From the NCBI GenBank assembly GCA_938027595.1, contig CALJAK010000011.1, positions 1 to 64,000 on the forward strand: a DNA stretch of 64,000 nt, in the 5' to 3' direction. The notes under the pieces were generated by a model. It saw nothing but the letters and a program-made list of their open reading frames with translations. It was not told the DNA's origin and did not search any database. A program made the position numbers and the translations under genes. This DNA comes from an uncultured Thermoproteales archaeon (GTDB taxonomy: Archaea; Thermoproteota; Thermoprotei; Thermoproteales; Thermoproteaceae). Shown piece after piece: positions 52,144-61,158 of this stretch (position 1 is its first letter; each line of letters opens with the position of its first letter).

Positions 52144-54474
52144 TTAAAAGTCTTTTCCCCTCACTGTGCCCACTACGAACAGGGGGACTTCAAACTGACC
52201 CCCATAGTAGTAAAACAACAACACTTTCACCACCTCCCGGAGAAACAACATGAGGTCTCCCCTAGACACGCCGGCTCCCTCCGCCGCCTCACGCCACGGC
52301 TTAGCCTCCAGCACTTTGCTCACCAACGCCCTCACCGCCGCCTGCGGCAGTTTGGGCCTCCGAGAGCTATAGAAATACCTCACAGCCAACATGTAAATGG
52401 CGTCTGTCACATTTTCGTAAGTCATGGGTCCATAGGCGTAAGCCACCAACCTCTCGATCTGATTCGCCGACAGCGCCGGCGGGTTGTCTATCTCCCACCC
52501 CCAATCCCACAGTAACAACTCCGCCTCGGCTGGCGTCACGTCGGCGTAGGGCCCCATGAGAGAGTGGATAAGCCTCCGCCTGAACTCCACATTGGCGTAT
52601 TTCACCAACTCTCTAGCCGCGTCACTCAGGGGTTTCACCAGCAACACGCTGTATTCGCCAGAGGTGGGGTTCCGCTCCGGGGAGAGATGTATAGGCACAT
52701 AGCCGTTCTTAACCCAAAACTTGAGCAGCCTGTCGTAAAGCCCGAAACCCACACCTAACCAATCCACCCCAGCCGCGGCTGCCTCCTCCTCTAGCTTTCT
52801 CAACGCCAAACTCCCCAAACCCAAACTCTGCAGCTCCGGGTGTGTAGCTATGCGTACAATACGCCAACCCCTCAACTTGGCGAATTGTGGAATCCGCCAG
52901 TACTTGAGGAAGCGGTCTGGGATTATGTTGCCGGGTAGTTTCAACCCCCGGAGGGCTTGGTCTATGGACAAGTCGTCTAACTCCCCCTCGTGAGCCAACT
53001 CCACAGCTACCACAATCTTGCCGCTGGGCAGCGCCAGAGCTCTAGCGAAGTGATGCGGCGCGTCCAGCAACATGCCCAAGTCGTCGGGTTCGTTGCGGTA
53101 GTGCGCTTGTACATATATGCCGAAGAATTGCCTAAGCGCCTCCTCGCTCTGTAGACTATCCACGTAGACAACTCCCCCCTCCAACTCACTCTTGTCCACC
53201 CTAGCCGGCTCTGCGTCTAGTAGAAACACGTCAAACAGCCACTTCTCCACGGGGTCTCCACGGCCGTAGCGAATTGGCTCCTCCATCTCGTATCTATACA
53301 CCTCGGTATCTCTAGAACTCTGGAGATATTTGAGAAACCTAAGCGAAAAACCCCTCCCGGCGCCTTCATAGCCATGTATCGTCGAGGCGAAAACCAACCG
53401 GTCGAATTTCCCATGCGCCGCGTAGAGCACAGGCAGCGGAACGGCGGCAGCTTCGTCAATAGCCACAATGTCCGCATGCTCCCGCTTGAGGAGCATGTAG
53501 GGAGTCACCACATCTATAAATATGCCGCTGGCTTTAATCGACTTAACTTCGCCCCCCTCCCTCTCCACAGCCGGTTTGTAACCCAACGCCTCGAGCCCCC
53601 TCACGGCGAACTCCACCAGAGTCTCCAAATTGCCGTACTCCATGGCGGCGGTGACTATCTGCACTTTAGACTTGGCTTTCCTCAACTTGTGCCCAACGCC
53701 GGCGAGTCCAAGACCCAAAGCGGCGCTCTTCCCCCTCCCCCTGTCGGCTGTCACAACCACCGCCACCTTACCCCTGGGCTTTTGGTACAAATGCTCAAAG
53801 AGCTTGAGCACCTCCACTTGGTCTTGCGTAGCGGCTAGGCGGTATATCTTGAGAGGCAACACCGCCTTCTCCGGCAACTCGAGCTCACCCCGCCGGTACA
53901 CCTCCACTTCCCCAACGCCAGACTCCTTCAACAACACGCCGCTGTCCACGTCGTACACAACAATCCCCTCGTGGTTGTGGAGACTATTCCAAAACCTCTC
54001 CTTCAGCCCGTGGCGTAAATGCTGCGGTCCAAACTGAGGCACTAACAGAGTACTTTGGAACTTAGTGACGTACCGACGCCAAACCTCCAGCGGCGGTATG
54101 AGGAAGACGTAGAGCCCACCCCCCCTCACAACGCCGCCGAGGCGCCCCACGTCGTTAGGCTTCAAGTCGTTGACGAGGTCGAGAACTGCAAAGTCGTACG
54201 TAGCGCCGAGGAGTTTGGGAGTGTCTTTATAAGGCCTAAACTCCACCTCCACCGGCGGCTTCGCGTCGCGGAAGTAATTCATCCGCCTATTGGCATCTGC
54301 ATACTCCGGTTGAAACATGTAAATCCCCCTCCCCCCACCACCGGCCTCCACAAATGCTCTCAAAACCCCCGCCGCCGCCTCCGCAAGCCTCCTCTCGTCT
54401 ACACCCACTAGAGCCACTACCCTCCTGTGGTTCGCCAACCTAGCTCTCTTGACCTCCTCTCTTACAAAATCCAC
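52144..54474 (-). CDS. tmcA: tRNA(Met) cytidine acetyltransferase
   Basis: 776 residues from GTG 54474. DUF1726-like N-terminal part, then a helicase-like ATPase with Walker [16 protein letters not shown] (about residues 242-256) and [13 protein letters not shown] (Walker B), the [16 protein letters not shown] block, and a GNAT domain ([21 protein letters not shown]). The enzyme makes N4-acetylcytidine at the wobble position of elongator tRNA-Met or elsewhere. Archaeal TmcA/Nat10-like proteins also acetylate rRNA. Its own TATA-like ATATTAAT lies about 20 bp before the start. Confidence 0.93.
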   Translation of the reverse strand: MDFVREEVKRARLANHRRVVALVGVDERRLAEAAAGVLRAFVEAGGGGRGIYMFQPEYADANRRMNYFRDAKPPVEVEFRPYKDTPKLLGATYDFAVLDLVNDLKPNDVGRLGGVVRGGGLYVFLIPPLEVWRRYVTKFQSTLLVPQFGPQHLRHGLKERFWNSLHNHEGIVVYDVDSGVLLKESGVGEVEVYRRGELELPEKAVLPLKIYRLAATQDQVEVLKLFEHLYQKPRGKVAVVVTADRGRGKSAALGLGLAGVGHKLRKAKSKVQIVTAAMEYGNLETLVEFAVRGLEALGYKPAVEREGGEVKSIKASGIFIDVVTPYMLLKREHADIVAIDEAAAVPLPVLYAAHGKFDRLVFASTIHGYEGAGRGFSLRFLKYLQSSRDTEVYRYEMEEPIRYGRGDPVEKWLFDVFLLDAEPARVDKSELEGGVVYVDSLQSEEALRQFFGIYVQAHYRNEPDDLGMLLDAPHHFARALALPSGKIVVAVELAHEGELDDLSIDQALRGLKLPGNIIPDRFLKYWRIPQFAKLRGWRIVRIATHPELQSLGLGSLALRKLEEEAAAAGVDWLGVGFGLYDRLLKFWVKNGYVPIHLSPERNPTSGEYSVLLVKPLSDAARELVKYANVEFRRRLIHSLMGPYADVTPAEAELLLWDWGWEIDNPPALSANQIERLVAYAYGPMTYENVTDAIYMLAVRYFYSSRRPKLPQAAVRALVSKVLEAKPWREAAEGAGVSRGDLMLFLREVVKVLLFYYYGGQFEVPLFVVGTVRGKDF

Positions 54475-54493
54475 GACATCCGTGGGGGCTATA

Positions 54494-55294
54494 TTAATCT
54501 ACAAATTGCGGACTGCAGCCCGGCGCCACGCCGGACTCGCCAGCTCTCGCCAAGAGCTCCACCACCGCGGCGACCCCCCTAGCGCCCAACTCTCTAGTGT
54601 AGCTATTTACATACATATCTACAAACCTAGCCGTCTCCTCTAGAGTGAGACCCCTGGAGAACTTCTGGGCATACCGCAGCGCCTCCTCTCTATGACTATC
54701 GGCGTACTCAATAGACTTCCGCAGCGCCCGCTGCATCTCAACGGCGAACCCCACGCCCAGCGACTTCCTCACGACGTTTACCCCCAGCGGCGTCGGCAAA
54801 CCAGTCTGATCTCTCCACCACTCACCCAAGTCAAGCACTTTGACAAGCCTCAACCTGCCGTAGGTGATCTGCCCCTCATGTATCAAAACGCCGCCGTCCA
54901 CCACTCCAGCAGCCACGGCGTCCATAACCCGGTCGAAGGGAATCTCCACAGTCTTCACCCACGGCATCGCCAGCTTGAGGAGAAGCGCCGCCGTCGTATA
55001 TCGACCAGGCACCGCCACCGTCCGGAGTTCCCCACCTCTAGACACCACCACCGGCCCGTACCCCTCGCCCACGGAAGCCCCCACTCTCATGACGTAGTAC
55101 CGCCCACAGACGTGGGCGTACGCGTGCACACTCACCGCAGTGACGTCCAACAACTCCTCAAGAGCCAACTTATTCAAAGTCTCAATGTCCGCCAGGAATT
55201 CCACAAATTCGCCAGGCAGCCCCACGGCGCCTGAGGCAATCCCATAGAACATATACGCATCATCCGCGTCGGGAGAGTGAGCCAACTTAATCAC
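54494..55294 (-). CDS. mqnD: 1,4-dihydroxy-6-naphthoate synthase (MqnD-like)
   Basis: 266 residues. HSPDADDAYMFYGIASGAV at the N-terminus and GVLIHEGQITYGRLRLVKVLDLGEWWRDQTGLP match MqnD of the futalosine pathway, which cyclises an intermediate to 1,4-dihydroxy-6-naphthoate for menaquinone. A close relative, MqnA, differs in the N-terminus, so MqnD is preferred. Menaquinone would serve the NrfD-type subunit of the oxidoreductase. It has a TATA-like CTTAAATAG on the minus strand near 55311-55319. Confidence 0.82.
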   Translation of the reverse strand: MIKLAHSPDADDAYMFYGIASGAVGLPGEFVEFLADIETLNKLALEELLDVTAVSVHAYAHVCGRYYVMRVGASVGEGYGPVVVSRGGELRTVAVPGRYTTAALLLKLAMPWVKTVEIPFDRVMDAVAAGVVDGGVLIHEGQITYGRLRLVKVLDLGEWWRDQTGLPTPLGVNVVRKSLGVGFAVEMQRALRKSIEYADSHREEALRYAQKFSRGLTLEETARFVDMYVNSYTRELGARGVAAVVELLARAGESGVAPGCSPQFVD

Positions 55295-55310
55295 GGAAGT
55301 GTTACGCCAC

Positions 55311-56102
55311 CTATTTAAGTGTAATCAAAATCGCGGCGGTTATGAGCAAGTAGGCAACCACCGTATACACGCCGGGGATCTGCCCCAAGACCACCACACC
55401 CCACATGGCGGCAAGAACAGCCTCCATAGAAGCCACCACAGACGCCCTCGCCCCACTGACTTTCGACACAGCCGAAGCGAACAACCAGTATGGAATCACA
55501 GTGGCGAAAATCGCCAAATACACCCCAGCCAAGACAGCCTCCACCGTCGGCGCGCTATCCACCGCAGCCAACAGCGGCAACGTAGCAATGGGCGCATACG
55601 GCATAGCGCCCAGAGACGCCTCGGCGTCCCTCCCCCGCTTGCCGTACTGCCTAGCCACCGCGATGTATCCGCCGTAAAAGAGACCAGCGGCGAGACCAGC
55701 GGCAAAGCCAACTACCGAAATCTCGCCAGTGGCAGAAGCCACATACATAACAACCACCGCCGTCAGTATCAACCCCACACTGACAACCTCAAGCCCACTG
55801 GGCCTCTCCCCCAACGCGAAGAGCACCAACGTAGCCCAAAGAGGAGCCGTATAGAGCAAATAAGCAGCCGGACCCACCCCCGCATATATGGCGGCCGCTA
55901 GATACGCAGTACAGAGCCCACCCAACAGAAGCCCCGGCAAAACACCCCACCTAGACAAGCGGGCACCCACAGCCAACGCGAAAACCGCAGCTATAGACAT
56001 CCTGATAAGCGCCATCCAGACGTAAGCGCCGCCGAAATGTGCAGCGAGCCCAATGGTAGACCAGAGAAAAGCCGCAGCAAAAATCATCAAATATGGACTC
56101 AT
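55311..56102 (-). CDS. EamA/DMT-family transporter
   Basis: 263 residues from ATG 56102, with about ten membrane segments in two five-helix repeats (MSPYLMIFAAAFLWSTIGLAAHFGG start, VSGARASVVASMEAVLAAMWGVVVLGQIPG in the second EamA repeat). Substrate unknown; family members export amino acids or metabolites. The upstream frame to 56153 begins inside the regulator gene, so the shorter start is used. It follows a winged-helix regulator after 13 bp, which may control it. Confidence 0.85.
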   Translation of the reverse strand: MSPYLMIFAAAFLWSTIGLAAHFGGAYVWMALIRMSIAAVFALAVGARLSRWGVLPGLLLGGLCTAYLAAAIYAGVGPAAYLLYTAPLWATLVLFALGERPSGLEVVSVGLILTAVVVMYVASATGEISVVGFAAGLAAGLFYGGYIAVARQYGKRGRDAEASLGAMPYAPIATLPLLAAVDSAPTVEAVLAGVYLAIFATVIPYWLFASAVSKVSGARASVVASMEAVLAAMWGVVVLGQIPGVYTVVAYLLITAAILITLK

Positions 56103-56115
56103 TACCTGCTGGCGT

Positions 56116-56532
56116 CTATCCCTCTCCCCACTCTTCTCCCCACTCCTCTCCAACCGCCTCGCCCCACGTGTACATGTCTATCAACCCCATGGCGAGTAGC
56201 ACGGGGAGGACCGGCTCCAGGGGGGCAAGGAGTTGCTGCGCCTCGCTTTCTCTACCCTCTCTCCTCAGCTGGGTAGCTCTCTCAATCCTGTCCCTAACCT
56301 CCTCCCGCCACTTAGCCAACGCACTCCACCCAGCCTCAGTAATGCCGTAAGCCTCCCTCCTTACGAAAAACCCCTTCTCCCGCCGCTCCACCCAGCCAAA
56401 AGCCAACAAAGCCGAGAGAGCGGCCTCCACCTCCTGCGGCTCCATATCTAACTCGCCAGCTATCTCGCCCACCGTCTTCACGCCAGTGGAGAGAGACTCC
56501 AACACTAAGTAATACTCTTGTTTCAACTCCAT
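56116..56532 (-). CDS. winged-helix transcription regulator (PadR/MarR-like)
   Basis: About 138 residues from ATG 56532. MELKQEYYLVLESLSTGV... is followed by VGEIAGELDMEPQEVEAALSAL (helix-turn-helix), a basic wing (WVERREKGFFVRREAYGIT) and a C-terminal helix that probably dimerises, ending in an acidic Trp-containing tail (GEEWGEEWGEG). The EamA transporter gene follows on the same strand, so the pair looks like a self-contained export unit. Effector unknown. Confidence 0.7.
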   Translation of the reverse strand: MELKQEYYLVLESLSTGVKTVGEIAGELDMEPQEVEAALSALLAFGWVERREKGFFVRREAYGITEAGWSALAKWREEVRDRIERATQLRREGRESEAQQLLAPLEPVLPVLLAMGLIDMYTWGEAVGEEWGEEWGEG

Positions 56533-56560
56533 GATCACGATTTAATTATTACCTTATTAA

Positions 56561-56618
56561 CATTGTGTGATGTACGCGGCTGTTGTCTGATAAGTGACGT
56601 AAATGGGAAGAGCTGAAT
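56561..56618 (+). ncRNA. candidate C/D box sRNA
   Basis: C box GTGATGT (56567-56573), a 13-nt guide, D' CTGA (56587-56590), C' AGTGACG (56593-56599), a 12- to 13-nt guide and D box CTGA (56613-56616) are in the correct order. Both D and D' are exact and both guides have the length seen in Pyrobaculum sRNAs. The RNA lies between the divergent regulator and cimA genes. The last C-box base is T rather than A. Targets not determined. Confidence 0.65.
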
Positions 56619-56630
56619 AAATTTATATAT
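56619..56630 (+). promoter_or_regulatory. TATA box of cimA
   Basis: AAATTTATATAT is centred about 25 bp upstream of the ATG at 56650 and far (87 bp) from the GTG at 56712. This supports 56650 as the natural start and so the presence of a frameshift in the gene. It directly follows the D box of the sRNA. Confidence 0.6.
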
Positions 56631-56649
56631 GTCAAATTTCTATATAGCC

Positions 56650-58241
56650 ATGCCGGGGATTATGTAGAAACACTAGACACCACACTACGAGACGGCACCC
56701 AAGGCGCCAACGTGTCATTCACGCTGCAAGACAAGATAAAAATCGCCCTCGCCCTAGACGAGCTGGGGGTGGATTACATCGAGGGGGGGTGGCCCTACTC
56801 CAACCCAAAAGACTACGAATTCTTCAAAGCCGTCAAGAACTACAGCTTCACCGCCAAACTGGCGGCTTTCGGCAGCACTAGACGCAAAGGCGTCAAGCCG
56901 CACGAAGACGAATCGCTAAACTCCATCGTGAAGGCCGACGTACCCACCGCCGTCATATTCGGCAAGAGTTGGACACTCCACGTGGAGAAGGTGCTGGAGA
57001 CCACATGGGAGGAAAACCTAGCCATGATAACCGAAAGCGTGGAGTATTTGAGACAACACGGCATGGAAGTCATATACGACGCGGAACACTTCTACCAAGG
57101 CTACCGAGAAGACCCAGAGAAAGCACTGGAGTCCATAGAAGCCGCCTGGCGAGCCGGCGCCAGAGTGATAGTTCTAGCAGACACAAACGGCGGCACGCTG
57201 CCGCACGAAGTGTACGAAATAACCACAGAAGTAAAACGCCGATTCCCCAATATGCAACTAGGCGCACACATGCACAACGATTCGGGCTGCGCAGTGGCCA
57301 ACACCGTAATGGCCGTGGCAGCTGGAGCTAGACACGTCCAGGGGACAATCAACGGAATCGGCGAGAGGACAGGCAACGCCGACCTCACGGCAGTACTACC
57401 AAACCTAGCCCTCAAGATGGGACACAAAGTGTTGAGAGGGAGAGAAATCGCCAAGTTGAGAGAAGTGTCCCAGTTAGTATACGAAGCGCTAGGCGTTCAG
57501 CCCAACCCCTACCAACCCTACGTAGGCCACTTCGCCTTCGCACACAAAGGCGGCGTCCACGCGGCGGCAGTGTTGAAAGTGCCAAAGGCGTACGAACACA
57601 TAGAGCCACAGGCAGTAGGCAACAAACGGACATTCATAGTCTCTGAGGTAGCCGGCTCCGCCAGCCTAGCGCTAAAAGCAGCCGAAGAACTAGGCATATC
57701 ACTAGACAAACGACAGGAGGCGGTCAGAAAAGCACTAGAAGAAATCAAACAACTAGAGCGAGCAGGCTACTCCTTCGACACGGCGCCAGCCTCCGCCGTG
57801 TTGATCCTATTGAAACACCTAGGACTCTACCAAGAGCGATTCAGACTCAGAGAATGGCGCGTTATGACAGGCCCCACAGCCACCTCATACGCAGTGGTGA
57901 AGGTAGCCATAGGCGACGAAGAAAAGCTAGAAGCCGGCGAAGGAGTAGGACCAGTCCACGCAGTAGACACCGCCCTGAGAAAAGTATTCACCTCCGCCTT
58001 CCCACAACTACTCGGCATACAACTAACAGACTACCGAGTAGTGCTACCCACCATCGTCAAAAGCACCGAAAGCATAGTAAGAGTAACAGTAGAATTCACC
58101 AACGGACAGAAACGGTGGAGAACAGTAGGCGTATCCAGCAACGTAGTAGAAGCCTCCATAAAAGCACTCGTAGACGCCTACGACTTCGCAATACAAACAC
58201 ACCACACAACCACAAACCAACCAAACAACCAACAACAATAA
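56650..58241 (+). CDS. cimA: citramalate synthase (CimA), apparent 1-nt frameshift near the start
   Basis: The main frame (GTG 56712 to 58241, 509 residues) has the CimA blocks DYIEGGWPYSNPKD, YDAEHFYQGY, ADTNGGTLPHE and HMHNDSGCAVANT and a C-terminal regulatory domain. The essential DTTLRDGTQG motif lies before 56712 in the same frame, but no start codon is in frame there. An ATG at 56650, 25 bp from a TATA box, reads MPGIM and stops at TAG 56665. Adding one base, for example a fifth G in GGGG at 56655-56658, gives MPGDYVETLDTTLRDG. The enzyme makes citramalate from pyruvate and acetyl-CoA for isoleucine. The tail is Thr/Asn/Gln-rich and unusual. Confidence 0.82.
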
Positions 58242-58264
58242 ACACACCACCAAAACCTCCACAC

Positions 58265-58413
58265 CATTCAATCCCCCCTCAAGATTCCGCCCCAGAGGCT
58301 AGAGAGGTACTAAGCGTAATATCGACGCCTTCAATCCTCTCTTTGAGATTCGGAGAAAGTAAAACAGTGGGAGGAGTAGGGGGAGTTTCCTTTCAATCCT
58401 CTCTTTGAGATTC
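58265..58413 (-). CRISPR. three-repeat CRISPR array without cas genes
   Basis: Two near-identical 24-bp units (58328-58351 and 58390-58413) share CTCTCTTTGAGATTC and differ at one base; a degenerate unit at 58265-58287 retains TTCAATCC and AGATTC. Spacers are 40 bp (58288-58327) and 38 bp (58352-58389). Read on the minus strand the repeat ends in ATTGAAAG, the crRNA 5' tag of crenarchaeal type I systems, so transcription should run from high to low coordinates, with the degenerate repeat at the far end. No cas gene or clear leader is in the window. Confidence 0.8.
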
Positions 58414-58602
58414 GAAGTCTTCGCACAATGGGAATAATGTTGTGACGGTTGTTGTAGATCCCGGCGGGGGTTACGAGTGCGTCATGGGGTTTGCATGACG
58501 GTGTTAGTGGGTGTGTGGCGAATTTCGCGTCGTTGTAATTCGCATACAGCTGGGCGTTGACGCCGCTGGGTTATGCGCCCTCCGTCTTTCTGTTGTGGCG
58601 TT
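58414..58602. other. non-coding gap after the CRISPR
   Basis: No gene is seen. GTCATG/CATGAC (58481-58499) forms a six-base stem with a seven-base loop. A 20-bp element at 58524-58543 resembles 10758-10778 (one substitution, one missing base). There is no convincing TATA box on the minus strand to act as a CRISPR leader. Confidence 0.4.
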
Positions 58603-59106
58603 TCACAACTCTGCTAGTTCTACTTCCCTCGTCTCTGTGTTTAATAGGGCGGCGGTTTTCCTCTCGCTGGCGCATCCGCATGCTTCTCCGGGGTTTATGA
58701 CTAAGACGCCGTTGTGTCTCTCCACGTGGGGTTTGTGTGTGTGTCCGTAGATCACTACGTCGAAGAGGCCGGATTTGGCCATGGCTTCTACCAATATGGG
58801 GGAGGTGCCGTGGTAGATGCCGATTTTTAACCCGTCTGCCTCCACGACGCCGGCTTCGCCTAGTATTTCCACTTCTGCCTTGGCGGATCTCAACGCGAAG
58901 AGGTACCTATCGCCGTCGTTGTTGCCGAAGACTGTCGCTATTCTCACGCCGGGGCCTACGGCGCGTCGGAGTTTGAGCATGCTGAAGGGGGAGGTCCAGT
59001 CGCCGGCGTGTATTACTAGCTCCACTCCGGCTTCTCTGAACTTCTTTCCGGCTGCCGCGATTGCTTTCCAATCGTCGTGTGTGTCTGAAATAATTCCGAT
59101 TAGCAC
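58603..59106 (-). CDS. YfcE/MJ0936-type phosphodiesterase
   Basis: 167 residues with all calcineurin-like metal motifs: SDTHDDW, HAGDWTS, GNNDGD, YHGTS and GHTHKPH. This compact form hydrolyses phosphodiesters such as bis-pNPP with Mn or Ni; the in vivo substrate is not known. It is a complete, single-domain protein. It is divergent from the CoxG-like gene with CTATATATAA (59121-59130) about 20 bp before the ATG. Confidence 0.9.
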   Translation of the reverse strand: MLIGIISDTHDDWKAIAAAGKKFREAGVELVIHAGDWTSPFSMLKLRRAVGPGVRIATVFGNNDGDRYLFALRSAKAEVEILGEAGVVEADGLKIGIYHGTSPILVEAMAKSGLFDVVIYGHTHKPHVERHNGVLVINPGEACGCASERKTAALLNTETREVELAEL

Positions 59107-59179
59107 GTCCCCTCTTTAGCCTATATATAAAGACTTCGCCCGTGGGGAAATGTATATATTTCGCTCTCTAGGCGGGGGA

Positions 59180-59617
59180 GTGAATATCGTCGAGCGGGGC
59201 GAGTTCGCCGTGAGTAAGCCGCCCGGCGAAGTGTTGGCGTTGTTGAAGAAGCCCGAGGAGGTGGCTAAGTTGATACCTGGAGTTTCCAAAATTTCGAAAT
59301 TGGGCGATGGATATGTGGCAGAGCTCCTCGTCAAGTTGGGCACACTCTCCGGCAAGTTGAACACCCGCTTTAGATATGTAGAGAGAGAAAACGGCGTAGT
59401 TATAGTGGGAAACGCCAGCGGCATGCAGACAACCGCAGACTTCAAACTCGACGTATTTCTATCGCCACTGGAGAGCGGCACTTTAGTAAAGTGGCTATTC
59501 GAAGGCACGGCCAGGGGGCTACTGTCGACATTAGCGCCGACGTTGGTAGTGGAGACCTTGAGAAAAGTCGCGCTAGAGACCGCCAGAAATCTGGAGAACT
59601 ATCTACAAAAAATTTAA
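59180..59617 (+). CDS. CoxG/SRPBCC-family protein
   Basis: 145 residues from GTG 59180. MNIVERGEFAVSKPPGEVLALLKKPEEVAKLIPGV, then YVAELLVKLGTLSGKLNTRFRY and LESGTLVKWLFEGTARGLL, fit the START-like fold of the CoxG family, which accompanies CO and other molybdenum hydroxylases. An upstream ATG at 59150 overlaps the TATA box GTATATAT (59152-59159), so the GTG 25 bp downstream is preferred. The next gene encodes a TusA-like protein. A role in molybdoenzyme maturation is possible. Confidence 0.75.
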   Translation: MNIVERGEFAVSKPPGEVLALLKKPEEVAKLIPGVSKISKLGDGYVAELLVKLGTLSGKLNTRFRYVERENGVVIVGNASGMQTTADFKLDVFLSPLESGTLVKWLFEGTARGLLSTLAPTLVVETLRKVALETARNLENYLQKI

Positions 59618-59638
59618 AAAAACCAAAGATATGTATAC

Positions 59639-59866
59639 ATGCCTAAAACACTTGACGTTAGGGGGAAGTTCTGTCCAGTGCCAGTGATGGAGACCGCCAA
59701 GGCAATAAACCAAGTGGAGGTGGGAGACTTTTTAGAAGTACTCGCCACAGACCCAGCGGCGGACCCAGACATAAGAGCGTGGGCAAAGAGAACTGGACAC
59801 GAAGTAGTTAAGACAGAAAAAAACCCAGACGGCAGCGTCAAAATCGTAGTAAAGAGACTAAAATAA
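59639..59866 (+). CDS. TusA-family sulfur carrier
   Basis: 75 residues: LDVRGKFCPVPVMETAKAI has the CPxP motif whose Cys carries persulfide sulfur, followed by GDFLEVLATDPAADPDIRAWAKRTGHEV. It probably moves sulfur for cofactor or tRNA thiolation or for dissimilatory sulfur metabolism; in a possible tetrathionate-reducing organism it may also link to sulfur respiration, which is inference. The ATG is about 24 bp from AATTTAAAAA. It follows the CoxG-like gene after 21 bp. Confidence 0.87.
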   Translation: MPKTLDVRGKFCPVPVMETAKAINQVEVGDFLEVLATDPAADPDIRAWAKRTGHEVVKTEKNPDGSVKIVVKRLK

Positions 59867-60015
59867 CCCCCCCTTTTTCCCAGCACCCCACGTGAGTCAC
59901 GAGCGGCAGCGAGCTGTGATATATCGCCCTGGCGTTTGAATCGCTTGGGGCTCGCCGCACGCCGGAACTCGCTAGGTGCAGCCACGCGCGGAGTGCGCCC
60001 GCGGGGGGCGCTCCG
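59867..60015. other. GC-rich structured intergenic region with a direct repeat
   Basis: CTGTGATATATCGCC (59914-59928) recurs as CTGTGATGTATCGCC (60027-60041, the end of the next gene), 14 of 15 identical. GGAG...CGCCC and GGGCGCTCC near 59990-60014 form a strong hairpin with a two-base bulge. A T-run follows tusA (CCCCCCCTTTTT) and may end that transcript. No tRNA or box motif is found. Confidence 0.45.
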
Positions 60016-61158
60016 TCACTTCGGCTCTGTGATGTATCGCCTTTTTACCGCGCGTATTACTTTGGGTATGTCTATGGACATGGGGCATACTAGTCTGCAG
60101 TTGCCGGCGTGGGTGCAAGACATGGCGTGGGGCCCCGCCGCCTCGACGCCTCTGGTGATTGCTGTCCACATGACTCCCATGGGGCCGGTGTAGGGTGGCA
60201 CTCCGAATTTGGGCCCCGCCGTTAGGTATATGGGGCAGTGCATGTGGCACCTGCCGCACCTCACGCAGAGGAGTGCTTCCCACAGCTCGGGGTCTCTCGC
60301 TGCGGCCCGCCTCCCGTTGTCCACTAGCACCATGTGGAATTCTCTCGGTCCCTGTGCTGGGGTTACTCTAACCATCTCCACGTCGGCGGTGGAGCTGGGT
60401 CCGGCGGAGAGGTTTATGTATGTGGGTGGGTAGAGCCCGGCGTATGCCGATTGCACTACCGCAGCCGTGAAGGCGTAGGTCAAGTTTGGCATCAATTTCT
60501 CCACCCCGTCGTACACTATGTGGACTCGTGGGAGGCTGGACACTAGTCTAATGTTGCCCTCGTTCTCTACAAGCACCACGGCGCCTGTGTCGGCGGCTAT
60601 GGCGTTGGCGCCGGTGATGCCCACGTCCGCCTTGATTATCTTGCCTCTTAGGAATTCCCCAACGCGCCTGGCGATGTATGCGGCGTCTGGCTCCACGGCG
60701 ATGTTTAACTTCTCTCTAACCACCTCGGCTGCCCGCTCTCTAGTCATGTGGACGGCGGGCGCCAGGAGGTGGCTGGGCTCCTCGCCGGATAGTTGTATCA
60801 AAAACTCGCCGAGGTCTGTCTCCCACACTTCGTTACCCCACTCCGCCAGCCTCCTCCGGAGGCCAGTCTCCACAGCCACGTTGTTCTTACTCAACACCAC
60901 CAGCCGCCCACTCCCCACCACCTTAGCCACCACCTCCGCGGCCTCCTCCCCGTCTTGGGCGAGGTAGAACCTGCCCCCCAAGTCCCCCACCGCCCTCTCC
61001 ACCTGCCCCAGGTAGAAGTCTAGGTTCTTCACCACCTCCTCTCTGGCTCTCCTCACTTCTCTAGCCAAATCCGCGAGGTAACTAAACCTGGAGAGGATTT
61101 GGTACGTCCTGGGGACTATGGCTAGCCTCGCTCTCTCTATGGCTTCACCCCAACTCAT
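60016..61158 (-). CDS. LUD-domain Fe-S protein (LutB-like)
   Basis: 380 residues. The N-terminal two-thirds is a LUD domain (GVEKLMPNLTYAF, GITGANAIAADTGAVVLVENEGN), followed by a ferredoxin-like segment with CVRCGRCHMHCP and CTHAGNCRLVCP for two [4Fe-4S] clusters. In bacteria LutB works with LutA and LutC to oxidise L-lactate. Here it is the last gene of an overlapping operon with a CCG-domain (LutA-like) protein and an ABC ATPase. The substrate could be lactate, glycolate or another 2-hydroxy acid. Confidence 0.85.
   Translation of the reverse strand: MSWGEAIERARLAIVPRTYQILSRFSYLADLAREVRRAREEVVKNLDFYLGQVERAVGDLGGRFYLAQDGEEAAEVVAKVVGSGRLVVLSKNNVAVETGLRRRLAEWGNEVWETDLGEFLIQLSGEEPSHLLAPAVHMTRERAAEVVREKLNIAVEPDAAYIARRVGEFLRGKIIKADVGITGANAIAADTGAVVLVENEGNIRLVSSLPRVHIVYDGVEKLMPNLTYAFTAAVVQSAYAGLYPPTYINLSAGPSSTADVEMVRVTPAQGPREFHMVLVDNGRRAAARDPELWEALLCVRCGRCHMHCPIYLTAGPKFGVPPYTGPMGVMWTAITRGVEAAGPHAMSCTHAGNCRLVCPMSIDIPKVIRAVKRRYITEPK

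Noticed and set aside
59930-59950. T-loop-like TTTGAATC in the intergenic region
   Set aside because: Only three stem pairs form around it and there is no acceptor, D or anticodon arm, so it is not a tRNA.
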